Positions 1-10,249 of a DNA stretch of 64,000 nt are shown here, in pieces. How positions within the stretch are numbered: position 1 is the first letter of the stretch; each line of letters starts with the position of its first letter. The notes beneath the pieces were generated by a model. It searched no databases. It was not told the origin of the DNA and was given only the letters and a program-made list of their open reading frames with translations. Location: the NCBI GenBank assembly GCA_037576215.1, contig JBANDB010000003.1:4340001-4404000 (forward strand), in the 5' to 3' direction. The translations under genes and the position numbers were made by a program. The stretch comes from Armillaria gallica. Lineage: Eukaryota > Basidiomycota > Agaricomycetes > Agaricales > Physalacriaceae.

Positions 1-1016
1 GCTTATCCACAACCAGTAGGGAATAAGGTGGACCAGCAACAGCATGGGGCACAGGGGGGGCAGTACGCTCACACATCGCGGAACACATCCGTCGAAGAGT
101 TTCTGAGGCGCGAGGTCGAGGTCGTAAAGGGTATTCTGCTGGGGGTGGTAATGGTTGGTTGTGAGGTCCATATTCCACCCAGTCAGGACACAACTCTCGC
201 TCCTGGATCAGAATGGGGAGCGTTCCCTCCAGACTTCGTAGGGTGTTCCTGACCCATTCGTACCTCCAATCACTAGGAGGTATATACCGTGTCGGGCCAT
301 CTTGGGCAAGAATATCATCGACTGCTTTATACCAACCAGGGCCTGCTAGCTGGGTAGCTATGTCGTCCTCTTCCTCGGGCGATAAGATGATCAAGCGCCA
401 GCTAGTGATAGGGGAAGTGAGAAAAGAATTGCAATAACGGATGACCATCTGCGTACCGTCCCGTTAGTGGAGTACGCTCCAAACTGGCAATGATCGTGAG
501 CCAAAACAGGGTCGCTGGTATGAGCAAGAGAATATGGAATAAAATGGTACGGTTGCGTATTTTCTTCAGAAGCTGCGTTTTCTTCTCCTCTGAGGTTGGA
601 ATGCCTTTGAGATCAGCAAACTTTAGGTATCTCCGTGATTTGTGATTTTTGAGGAGAATAACAGGAACGAAAGTGAGGACAATTCGACCTGCAGTGCGCG
701 CAATCTCCAAAGTCGTTGACGCCTAGACTAGACCAGTTGAGAGGGTATATGCGCGATGAGCGCTGACACTTACCTTGAATACTGAGGCTAATAGATAAAA
801 CGGAAGGCCCTCTCGCCGTGGTGTTGAATGGAAACCATGGATTGCAGCTATCGCCAACGGCGGTATATGTGGACGGTGTGCCCTAGCCTGGATGAGAGCC
901 GAGGCTTGAAGCGGCGGTAAAGGGCGAGACAGCGACAGGAAACGACGAGGAGAACGAATACACGACGAACGGGGGTATGGGATTAATTGGGGATTTCGGG
1001 CGAGTAGACGCAACAT
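1..1016 (-). CDS. oma1: OMA1-like mitochondrial M48 metallopeptidase, N-terminal part (cut by window edge)
   Basis: Exons 1016-774, 722-457 and 401-1 (coding continues beyond the left edge). In the family, OMA1 is an inner-membrane zinc protease that acts in stress quality control and processes dynamin-like proteins. The visible part has an Arg-rich presequence ending in FHSTPRREG, hydrophobic segments around LTFVPVILL and FHILLLIPATLFWLTII, then ERTPLTGRWRLIILSPEEE, a block typical of fungal OMA1. The last residues before the edge are GPPYSLLVVDK, which in the family lead into the catalytic domain. The HEXXH zinc site is therefore outside the window and cannot be checked. Introns are 51 and 55 nt with GT-AG ends. 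The family assignment rests on these motifs, not on the active site. Confidence 0.85.
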
Positions 1017-1346
1017 GGCTCATTGTAAGTGAGGAAAAGCAAGATCTATTTGGCCATGAAATCAGTGCCCAAGGCGTGAAACAAATTCGTGTATGACGTA
1101 AGCGCATTATATATCCGTTTCCCAGAACTGCCAGGCAATGCCGAAGCCGCGTCATGACAGGGTTCCTGTCAGGGCACCTTAACAGCCTTTTACTTAAAAT
1201 TACTGCGCAGAGATGGGCTGGACATATATTATTACACTCAAGTATTGTATGCCACGTAGCAGGGGAAAATCATCGTGTCAATCGTAAGTAAAGGAGAATA
1301 CAGAATACGTGTCGATCCAGTGTGATTGCAAATGTAACATTATTGT
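1017..1346. other. Intergenic, OMA1 promoter side and SVF1 3' side
   Basis: Both flanking genes are on the minus strand, so this 330-base stretch should hold the SVF1 3' end and the OMA1 upstream region. Short open frames here overlap the OMA1 start antisense and have no family features. No RNA gene, repeat or clear TATA box was seen. Confidence 0.5.
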
Positions 1347-2752
1347 TTAAGAAATGAACGTAGCCTCGTTGTAGAACATGCCATCAATTTCTACCGGTTT
1401 ATCCGATCCAGGCTCAGTGATCGTCAACGTACCAGGGTTGAACCACTGATAAAAGATATCAAAATCGGACAACAGCATGGAGAGATAGAGACCCACCTGA
1501 TAAATAAAAGGCTTCGTGCCTGCGACGTAGTTCACTGCCACTTTGATAACATACGGTATTTCTGCTAGAACATCAACCTTTTCAATCAGGCCCTTGGGGT
1601 TCTCCACATCTCCTACGTCCGTCAACAGTTTTGCCGAATAGTTTCCCGACTGACCAGGGAGGACAGATGGTCCCGCCCATTCAAACAGGAGTTCGCGAGG
1701 TTTCTGGTACCCCGTGTCCTTGTCAAATGTATGCTTCGCGTGACTAGCCCTGCACACGACGTTCGAAGCTGGCGATTCGTCTTTCGTCCACCTAGTCTCA
1801 CCCGTCACGCAGACCAGCTTTCCGCCAACGACAAGCGAACCGACATTGACTACAACACCACCTGATCCAGATCCATGCTTTCCATGAGCCTCGGTTGTCG
1901 TAAACTCCATCTGAATAGCAGATACGCCGCCGTTCTCATCACTCTGAAAGTTGGCAAAGTTCCACGCGGTTGCAACAAGATTGGGCCGCATCCCTTGAAT
2001 CGCATGTACAAACATGCCCGGCCCTTTGACGACGTTGGCCTGCCCCTTGTGAATAAAATGACCGGTCGCATGGAAGCGTGGCCAGAATCGATGGACGACG
2101 TATCCTTCGGGGCTGGCGGGATTGGCTCCGAAATAGGAGAACCCGCCATTCTCGCCTTTCCCTAGCTTCCAACCGGGAACGGAGGCAGGGCGAGAGATCT
2201 CGATACCGATTTGAAGGTCGGTGGCGAGATTGGCGGAGATGATGTAGGATTCTGGGAAATCGGTGCCAGGGGCCTCCTTATGGGTGATGGAGAACTCATC
2301 AGCCTTGCTGGATCGTTTATCGAGGCCCGGAGGTGGTGTAACAAAGTTGGATACATTGAGAGACTTCCAGACAGTCTCGCCAGTCTTGGGATTGTGCCAT
2401 TTACAAGTGAACTGGATGGTCGGGTACCAGACGCTGAACCAACATCAGCGCAAAACGGTAACGTACAGAGACAGACGCGTACCCTACAGACGAGTGAATT
2501 ACTTGGCACATAAGAGACATGCCGTCCTCAGTCGTCGTGTAGAACGTCTGCGTCTCCGTGATGAATCCGCCAGCACAGGCCCATTCTGTGTCCTTTGGGG
2601 TCAGTTCGCCGAAGAGCTCGTCTTCCTTGAAGGCTTCCGACACAGGACGGAAATTGGGCGCCTTGGGGTCAACAGGTGGCGAGGTGCTGGTGCATATTAG
2701 AAGATACAGCGAGTACGATGCTCAGAACTCACGAAAAGATGGAAGAGAACAT
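1347..2752 (-). CDS. svf1: Survival factor 1 (SVF1) family protein
   Basis: Exons 2752-2733, 2686-2483, 2433-1497 and 1445-1347 give 419 residues, a normal length for the family. Svf1 is a lipocalin-like protein needed for survival under oxidative stress and linked to sphingolipid transport. It starts MFSSIFST, continues with ETQTFYTTTEDGMSLMCQ and HSSVGVWYPTIQFT in the first domain, and has MRPNLVATAWNFANFQS and AIQMEFTTT in the second. It ends DGMFYNEATFIS, the usual SVF1 terminus. A 51-nt intron after FIYQ has no stop and a length divisible by three, so retention would keep the frame, but the spliced joint (FIYQ-WFNP) fits the family. The 20-nt first coding exon is short but supplies the conserved N-terminus. 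Confidence 0.92.
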
Positions 2753-2907
2753 GGTGGTCAAGGAGAGAGAATGTCCTGCCTTTTGATCTGCCCTCGATCT
2801 AAATTGCCCTCGGCCCGCGGTAACTTATTTATTTGACGTCGCCCAGATCGATTCTACTCAGTGACTGGCCTCTACTGGCCTCTTTCTGGTTATTACTATG
2901 CTGATAG

Positions 2908-4155
2908 CTAATCTACAGCAGGCAGCGTGTGCGATACGTTATTTGACTCCAGATCCACCGCATGTTCTGATAACTTGACTCGTTTCCTCGGTCCTCCAGG
3001 ATCATCTCGTCCTTCTAAAATCACCGGAGATCGTGAACGTCCAGGCGACTCCTCCTGTCTTTTCGCGACATCTGCATCCAGGTCCTTGGAAATTTCGTCA
3101 ACGACATGCTGACTAGGCCTAACACGACCTTACCGGCACAGCGTCGTCGAACTGTATAGCCCACGAAAACGAGTCGGGGTCATCCTCGGTACTAGACACC
3201 GGTGGTTGCGCCTCATCTCGCTCTCGGGAAATGTATATCCTCATAAATTTCATCGTCCCATTCTCAAGAAGGGTCAACAACTCCTTATTCTGGCTGGCCT
3301 TGAGGCTGGAGGGGTTAACCAGTGGTATAGTAGATGGCCAACCTACAAGGGTAACACCGTATGTGGCGAGTCGATCTGGATTCGTCCATTTCATTTCAGC
3401 GTTTCGAATACCGCTTGTTGTCCTGAATATGCATAAAATCAGGAACGGATTTTATAGATAGCAAGGGAACACGCACCTAAGAGCATTGCGCATTTTCTCG
3501 TAGAGTTCCGTTTTCAAGGATAGAGCCGGTTTTTGGGAGATTTCGGGATCAGTGCTCGAAGAAGAGCCCTGAGCTACTGAGGTCTGTCGCTTCGTACAAT
3601 GCAGTCGGAATGCCCGAGCACCCGAATCGCCGCCGCCTCGAAGGTTCCTCCAAAATTCACGGCCAAGCAAAGATCCTCCGAGAAACCCTTCAACCCCTGG
3701 TTCAGGTGGATCCACAGCAAGAACGAATGATTCGACGCCAGATATTTCTTGCAGCGTCTCCAGCAGCCTAGAAACATCGCATAGGATTGCTTTGACTAGA
3801 AAAATGCTTCCCATAAGAAATAACAAAAAACAGACGTCTGCAGAATTTTGAAGAAACGCACCATATGTCATACGTTCTTCACGAGAGACATTGGTACCTA
3901 AAGAGAACGAGGCGCGAGGCTGAAATAGGTATTTGCTATGCCATTCTGCGAAGCTACGTCGGGTCTGACCCTGCTGGTAAGTTCTTACAAGCAGGCCTTG
4001 CAAGAAGTGGGTACAACCTCTTCGAACGACCGGTCTTCACGAGTCGCAAAAGTCTGTATATCCGCAAGCGATTTGTCCATAAAAGCCTCGAGTCGCTCGG
4101 CAAAAAGTCCGTCGGATGCTGGCTGTGGACTGGCTAGAGCATCGAACTCGAACAT
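2908..4155 (-). CDS. Hypothetical protein with a YGV..VGWP..IPL.NPS motif
   Basis: Exons 4155-4018, 3973-3862, 3795-3477, 3422-3134 and 3084-2908 give 344 residues. I do not recognise a named family. The middle has DRLATYGVTLVGWPSTIP followed by NPSSLKASQNKELL, a pattern I associate with uncharacterised basidiomycete proteins. The C-terminus is polar, with GRSRSPVI and a basic PRKRVKL stretch that could be a nuclear signal. No membrane segment or signal peptide is seen. The last intron (3085-3133) is supported because reading on gives an early stop, while a 49-nt GT-AG intron restores a frame that runs 59 codons. The first intron (3974-4017) is less certain. It starts 267 bases from the divergent ACL4 gene. 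Confidence 0.6.
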
Positions 4156-4422
4156 GGTGGTGTAAAGGCAACTTTAGTCACTGGTGTATGACAAATGTGG
4201 CAGCGACTATCTTCTTTCGATTTTCGACCATGAGGATGTTTTTGTTGCAGAGGGTGAAATTTTGGATATATCTTCTAACTAGCGTCCTGTATACCAATAT
4301 CATGGCAAGGCTTGCAATACAATATAAAGCTTGTCTTCGCACAAAAAGTTTCGCGGCATCCGGCCCGAGATCCTGCCTCACCTTCCCTATTGGAAATTTT
4401 CATCTTCTCTTCTCCTCAAACC
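4156..4422. promoter_or_regulatory. Bidirectional promoter region, hypothetical gene / ACL4
   Basis: The 267 bases separate two divergent start codons (minus ATG at 4155, plus ATG at 4423), so both promoters must lie here or overlap the genes. It is AT-rich in the middle. No specific factor site was identified. Confidence 0.5.
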
Positions 4423-5768
4423 ATGGGACGGACAAAAGCCAAGAAAAAGGCAAAGCCAAAGGCAGTTGACCCACCGCCTCAGGATTCTCCTCAGAAAGGA
4501 CCCTCAATTTCTTCCCTCCTCGAAAAAGCACAAAGCCTTGTCATCCAATGCGACTACGAACTCGCTCGACGATTTATCCTTCGAATATTGGAGGCCGAGC
4601 CATCGAACACAGAAGCACAGGAGTTGCTAGGCGTAGTAGAACTTGAAAGAGGAGACATAGATGCTGCGAAAAGGGTTCGTCTGTTGTTCCCTTCACCTTA
4701 CTCGGAGATGCTCAACGTCGCGTCGACAGATCTTCACCGCTATGATATCGGCTACAGAAAATTCTACCGCTCCTCCTCCTCCCTCTGCTCATCTTTGCTT
4801 GGCCCAGCTTTGTGAAGATGAGCCCAGATTGGCTCTGCAGCATTATCAAGCGGCTATTGACATGCTCATGGGCCAGCTGAAAGGCAAGGACAAGGCGACC
4901 GGGGAAGATTTGGACAACGAGGCTCAGATCAAGTCAAATATCGTCCGTGCTCTGATTGGTCAGGTTGAGATATGGATGGATCCTTCATATGATCTCTGGT
5001 ATGTCTGAATCACTTTTATTGGTGAACAGCGACTTTACCATCACTAAGTTTTGAAGACGAAGCAGAGAAAAACTGTGAGAACCTTTTAGCGACGGCGCTG
5101 CAGACGGATCCCGGAAATTCAGAAGCTCTTCAATCTTTGGCCTCTGTGCGTATGTCGCAGCAGCGCCCAGAAGAGGCGAAAGAATGTTTGGAGAAAGCCT
5201 GGTCAGCGTGGAAGGACGTGGATTTAGGCATGTCCTGTGTTTTCTCGGTATCTCTAAACTAATACAAAATTTAGACGATTCCAGAGTTCCGCCTATAGCT
5301 ACACGCATATCATTGGCCAAATTGTTCCTTGAATTGGAGCTGTATGCGCCAGCGTTGCTTGTCTTGCATGGTGTCATGTCGTCTGATGACCAGGAAGTCG
5401 AAGCCTGGTATCTTGAAGGGTGGTGCTACTTTCTTATGGCTGAGCAAGCACGGGAGACTGGGGGCAAGCTGGAGGATATGGCTTGGGAAGAAATAGCGAG
5501 AGATGCGCGGGACCGCTTAGAGACGTGTCAATTGGTAATTTTCTCTTTCTATCAGGTTTCCTTCATTGCCTTATCATCATTTCAGCTCCATGTGAATGAA
5601 GGACATCCTGATATACCGCTCCTGGACCATGTGAAGACATTAATCAGCCAGCTAGAAGCTCTTGGAATACAACCCTCGGCCCCGCTAGATGAAGAGGAAG
5701 ATGATGGCGAAGGCGAGTGGGAGGACTTGGATAGTGAAGACGACGATGGCGATGTGGAAATGTCGTAG
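4423..5768 (+). CDS. acl4: TPR protein, ACL4-like dedicated chaperone of ribosomal protein Rpl4
   Basis: Exons 4423-4674, 4730-4998, 5049-5227, 5275-5534 and 5586-5768 give 380 residues. In yeast, Acl4 binds newly made Rpl4 and escorts it into pre-60S ribosomes. The N-terminus is very basic (MGRTKAKKKAKPKA). TPR-like helices follow, for example YELARRFILRILEAEPSN, QLCEDEPRLALQHYQAAI and EVEAWYLEGWCYFLMAEQA. The C-terminus is strongly acidic (WEDLDSEDDDGDVEMS), as expected for a chaperone of a basic protein. The third intron (5228-5274) must use a GC donor (TTAG/GCATGT) to keep the reading frame. The fourth (51 nt) lacks stops and could be retained in frame. Family is firm from layout; the Rpl4 role is inferred from yeast. 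Confidence 0.85.
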
Positions 5769-5973
5769 CATCTGAGGTCACAAAAGTATATATCCATCTA
5801 TCACAATCTAATCATCCACGGCAAACATTTGATTATATACCCGGTTCCGGAGTCTGTTGTAATGATCGGCAAATGAATTTGAAACGTAGAAGATATCCTT
5901 GCTCTTCTCTTCTTCATTCTGTTCCCATACGTCCCTTGGAAACATTTTCTCCTTTCTATCTTCCACCCTTCGC

Positions 5974-7726
5974 ATGGCGAAATTGCGTCGGGATACTCAT
6001 GAATCTCAACTCTTCTCCCCTACAGGACGACCGTTACGAGTTGTTGCGTCGGGCACTCTTTTTCTGACACACACGCTATCCCTACCGTGTCAACCTGCAC
6101 CTTCTTCAGTAATTCGCGCTCATTCGGTTGAGAAGAACCGCGGCGGCTCTGCAAGCACCCTTCTATCCCTTTTAGCCCAGTTTCCAAATGTCGAGGCGGC
6201 TCTCGTCGCGCCCCTGGGCGGAAACGATGAAGGGAACATGGTAATCCGGGATCTGGAAACGGAGGGCGTCAGCACGCGATTTTGCAAGATTTGGCCTGGC
6301 TCAGGTGTTCCCAGCGCTTGGGTCTTTCACGCCGGTACGTCGTACTCGATTTTTACTTTGGACACGATTGCTGGACGTGAATCCTTAGCTGACAGTGACA
6401 CGCGTACGATCGTGAACCACAATCCTTTACCGGACATCACCCATGAGGAATTTGTCTCAATCCTTGGGCCTCTCTTGGCTCCAGAAAATTACATGCTCTT
6501 CCCTCCGGCAGAATCTCCGGTGCCAGCTACGTATCCACCGTCATCACCTTTGCCACCTTCAATGTCTTCTCAATCATCGCCACGGACTCCGGGCACCCCG
6601 GTCATGTTCAACCCCAACAGTCCTGCTCCATTTGACTGGCTGCATTTCGAAGGTAGGTCGGTGAAAACGACTTTAAGCAATATCACCGGTCTAGATGGTC
6701 TAGCACGCGAACGCAAATGGAGGAGTCACTGTGTCTTTAGTGTGGATATCGGAAGAAGAGGAAGGCAGGGCGTAGAAGCCGTTAGTTTGAGCCTTTTCGT
6801 TACACCTCGATTCTACGGCTCTGACTTGCCCGTTCTAGTTGATCCCACATGCAGATGTTCTGTTTGTTAACAAGCATTATGCTCAGGCAAACTCGCCTCA
6901 TTACGCCGCAACACCGCGAACATTCCTGTTGTCCTTCATGAGTACCGCGCCTCCGCATGCGTTGTTGGTGGCGCATTGGGGTTCTGAAGGTGCTGCTGTG
7001 CTATCGTTACCTACCCGAGAATATCTCCAGAGCTCTGGATGGGTAGAAGATCGGTCAACAGCTCGAACCCCTTCCGATTCTCACCGCCCTCTTCCTCAAG
7101 GAAGAGATACAGCGGCCAATAGCACTGCCAACTCTAGCGAAACGCACGACTTGCGCTCTGTGAGAAGTGGAAGCGATTTTTGGGCAGACGCGCGCAGCCG
7201 TACGCCTTCTTCTAGTGCATTCACGACGGGCAACTATACGAGCAGTGATGCCCGGAGTCATCTTGGTCTCCGCACGCCTCATACAAGGTCGCGCTCGCGG
7301 CCCCGTCATGGAAACAGATACGACACGACTCAGACTGAGGAAGACGACAATGAAGATGCCGACCATGACTCTCAAGGAACAGAAGTTCCTGAAAGCGACG
7401 ATAACGTCGTTGATGAGGTCGGTGCGCAGGATGCCTTCGTGGCGGGAATGATATATTCTTTGAGTCGACGGATATTGCCTGGTCCTCCGTATACTCCAGC
7501 ATCAGGCGGGGAAGACGTTCGTCCTGCGAATATGGATCATGACAAGGGTCGCTGGAGACTAGATGAATGTCTACGGTCGGTTGCGTTTTTCAAGGATTGA
7601 CTTGTTACTCAGGTAATTCCTCATAGATTTGCAACTGAACTTGCAGGGCGTAAGGCCCGCCGACGGAGCTGGGACGGATTGGCCGATGAAATGGTGCGCG
7701 CAGGTTGGTTTAATAATGCTTATTGA
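5974..7726 (+). CDS. Ketohexokinase-like PfkB/ribokinase family sugar kinase
   Basis: Exons 5974-6334, 6389-6780, 6839-7575 and 7627-7726 give 529 residues, against about 300 for ketohexokinase. PfkB kinases phosphorylate sugars with ATP in the cytosol. The order of blocks matches ketohexokinase: GGSASTLLSLLAQFP, VAPLGGNDEGN, DTRTIVNHNPLPDI, DWLHFEGRS, ADVLFVNKHYAQ, VAHWGSEGAA and the C-terminal CLRFATELAGRKA. The anion-hole motif GAGD reads GAQD (residues 446-449); the catalytic Asp is kept. About 130 polar, Ser/Asp-rich residues (about 315-443) are inserted just before this motif and account for the extra length. The stretch at 6653-6703 looks like an intron but encodes the conserved EGR segment, so it is kept as exon. 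The true sugar substrate cannot be told. Confidence 0.8.
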
Positions 7727-8463
7727 AGCCGTACAATTGGCGTGTAACGGTATACCATTTGGTTACGGACATACCCATTTTTCGTTATTTACTGATAGAT
7801 GGATCTATATTGGATGCACATTCTTTGTTTGCTTGGCAAGTAGAATTCTGTATTGTTTCACAGGCCTGGTCTCACGCTTCGTTTCTTTAGGTTGCCGCCG
7901 TCGTCGCATTCTGACGTCGCCTGACTCCTGCCGTCTCTGATTATCCTATGCTGCAGTCCTTCTCCATGCCTCAATCAAAACAACAAGTCGGTCTAAGGGA
8001 TTGCCGACCTTACAGAAGCTGTGATTGGAGGCGCTTTCGTTCAACTCGGACTCTAGACTGGTCATAGAAAAGCCGTCACTGGTTTGTGAGTATCCCGTTG
8101 AATACGGAATAAGTGTTCGTCGATTTCGTGGACTAGATGAGATAGATAACATTCCGGTTATCATGTTTCCCAACCGCTGGTCATCTGACTATAGAGACCT
8201 CTTCTTGCATATTCAGTACCACTGAAGCTATTTCTCGATAATTTAAACACCATAGGGGCCGCGCTACGTTTTCGAAGGCTTCTTTCCGCTTGGTTTTTCA
8301 GGTAGGCTTTTAGAGGCCAATAGCACGTAAGAAACATACTCACGAGTGTGCGGACTGATCGGGATTCAGCGCTTGGAGAACGTAACTTCAGGTGTTCTCT
8401 TCCTGCCGGCTCAATGTTTAATAGGAAGGCTTCCGCCTTCCTGCGAGCAAACTCGGTCTTCTC
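7727..8463. other. Gene-poor stretch between sugar kinase and seven-helix gene
   Basis: In 737 bases I found no reliable gene. Two open frames on the minus strand (7946-8173 and 8161-8496) lack family features, and the second runs antisense over the first exon of the next gene. A short hairpin-forming palindrome, GGAAGGCGGAAGCCTTCC, occurs near 8420-8445 on the minus strand. The rest is presumably the kinase 3' end and the promoter of the next gene. Confidence 0.4.
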
Positions 8464-10005
8464 ATGTCTACGGCCTCTGATGTTGCTACCGTTCACCTGT
8501 TAAGCGATTCATTGTATCAAACCACGACTGCGCTCATATTGGAGAGTGTCCTATATGGCAAGACTTGTCTTCACCTGCACATGTTTGATTAATGATATTT
8601 TCAATAGGCGGGTACATGATTCTCATGTTCTTTGTGCTTGGCGCCCTGTTGCGGTAAATCGATTCCTGTGGCTACCGTGAAATTGCCTGTATTCATATAT
8701 TTTAGCCGAAATCGGAGAGACAGGACGAGATCATGCCCCCGACTCGCCATGGTTTTTACGATCGTACTGATGTTCCTGATGTCAACATCCTTGTGGGTAA
8801 TGGATATCGTTGATGTCTTGGGACCTCTTCAAGCAGTACTGGTCGACTCCCAAGGCAGCTTTTTTGAGCGTTTCTCAGATTATATGTACACCACGCAAAA
8901 TAATCGGGTGATTGCCCAAGTTATCATCTACACATTTGAAGTTAGTCGATCTCATGGCAATTGTTTCGGGCGGCTGATGACTTGGTTTACTCAGTGTAAT
9001 TGCGATCAAATGCTCTATGAGTTGCCGGGGGACTAACTTCGTTTGGGGTTGCAGTTCTGATCGGTGATGCCGTCGTCGTATGGCGAGCTGGTGCTTTGTG
9101 GGCCTTCGATGTCAAGATTATAGTTGCTCCTCTGATCTCCCTGACAGCTGGAGTAGGTACGTAATTTGATCACTCTTCAGGGTTGCAGAGATTGACGGGA
9201 CAGTCATCCAGTCATGGCCTTCTTCTTTGTTGGTTGTACTGCGCAGACCGGCTGGAAGCTCATAAACGGAGAACAAGTCCTACTGTGCAATCATGTGCAG
9301 ACCGCTACATTCTTTCTATCATTGGGAACAAATGCGATCGCAACGTTCTTGATTGCTTACAAGGCTTGGTAGGTATCCTCCGAGTCGTTATTGCACGTTC
9401 GCGTTGAACATAATTTGCCCACAGGCTACTTCGACAGTCATTTACGCGAGCCTACTCTCTGCAGAATATCAGGAAGTCAAGGACCTCGATAGAGAAAATC
9501 CTAATGCTGTTCGTCGAATCCGGCTTCATTTATCTTTGCTTCTGGGTGGGTCATCTGATTCCAATCAAAATGAACTCGGGTCTTATAATTCTCAGATAGC
9601 GAAAAGCTTCACGTATTTCCCGGTCAGCGCCGCAATCCAGGCTTCAGCCTACTTTGGTGCCGCAGTGCTCAACTCTACAGGGAACCAAGTCGTTGTAAGT
9701 TCTCTCGCTTTTTACCTCTGTCGGGAAAGTCTTCTCAACATTACTACTAGGGTCTCTACCCGACTATTATAATCGCCATCGTTGTACGTCATCAAACAAA
9801 CTGGGACACCCCCGACGTGTCCTCAGAACCCCTCACCGTCGAAACACAGAGTATTGGATTCGTTCCCCATACAGAAACCCCTGCCACTTCTCCTAAAACT
9901 CCCGCTTCTGTCCATGTCCGTCATTCGGTAGTGTTTGCTACCGAAGAATTGGAAACTCAGTTGTCTCAAGCTACAACGTCTCGGGAGATCTCTTCTACGG
10001 TTTGA
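8464..10005 (+). CDS. Seven-helix membrane protein of the agaric WVxDxxD/VVWRA family, unknown function
   Basis: Exons 8464-8557, 8608-8653, 8706-8940, 8995 (single base), 9055-9156, 9212-9368, 9425-9545, 9596-9694 and 9751-10005 give 369 residues. This is a large uncharacterised Agaricomycete membrane family, probably with seven helices. Seen are ALILESVLYGGYMILMFF, VLMFLMSTSLWVMDIVD, FLIGDAVVVWRAGALW, the AYKAW segment before EKILMLFVESGFIYLCFW, and GLYPTIIIAIVV followed by a polar tail with many Ser/Thr/Pro. The first intron (8558-8607) needs a GC donor (TATG/GCAAGA), which yields the continuous first helix. Between 8940 and 9055 the sequence reads as two perfect introns of 54 and 59 nt around one T. 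A single 114-nt intron with a weak GTCGAT donor at 8945 is the alternative. Function is unknown; a receptor role would be speculation. Confidence 0.8.
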
Positions 10006-10249
10006 CTTCTTTTTGTACCAGGAATTCCAACGAGCCGTCCGTCTGAAATCGATATTTTTACATTTAAAACCCGCCTGATAAGAACTGGTCTGAGTGAGAG
10101 ATAACTTCCTTCCTTCTGGTGTCGGTGTTGGTGTTGGTTAGCGAAGACAAGTCTAACATTGATTTTATGTTTGATCGAAATGTTGGATGATGTCATCGTG
10201 GACGAAGGTTCTTATATTTCTCTTTCACGCTTACCACTACCACACTAGC

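Noticed and set aside
6653..6703. GT-AG intron in the sugar-kinase gene
   Set aside because: The stretch is in frame and encodes HFEGRS and following residues that match ketohexokinase, so it is exon.
7946..8496. Two overlapping minus-strand open frames as a possible gene
   Set aside because: They have no recognisable domain, no convincing splice link, and the second runs antisense through the first exon and start codon of the seven-helix gene.
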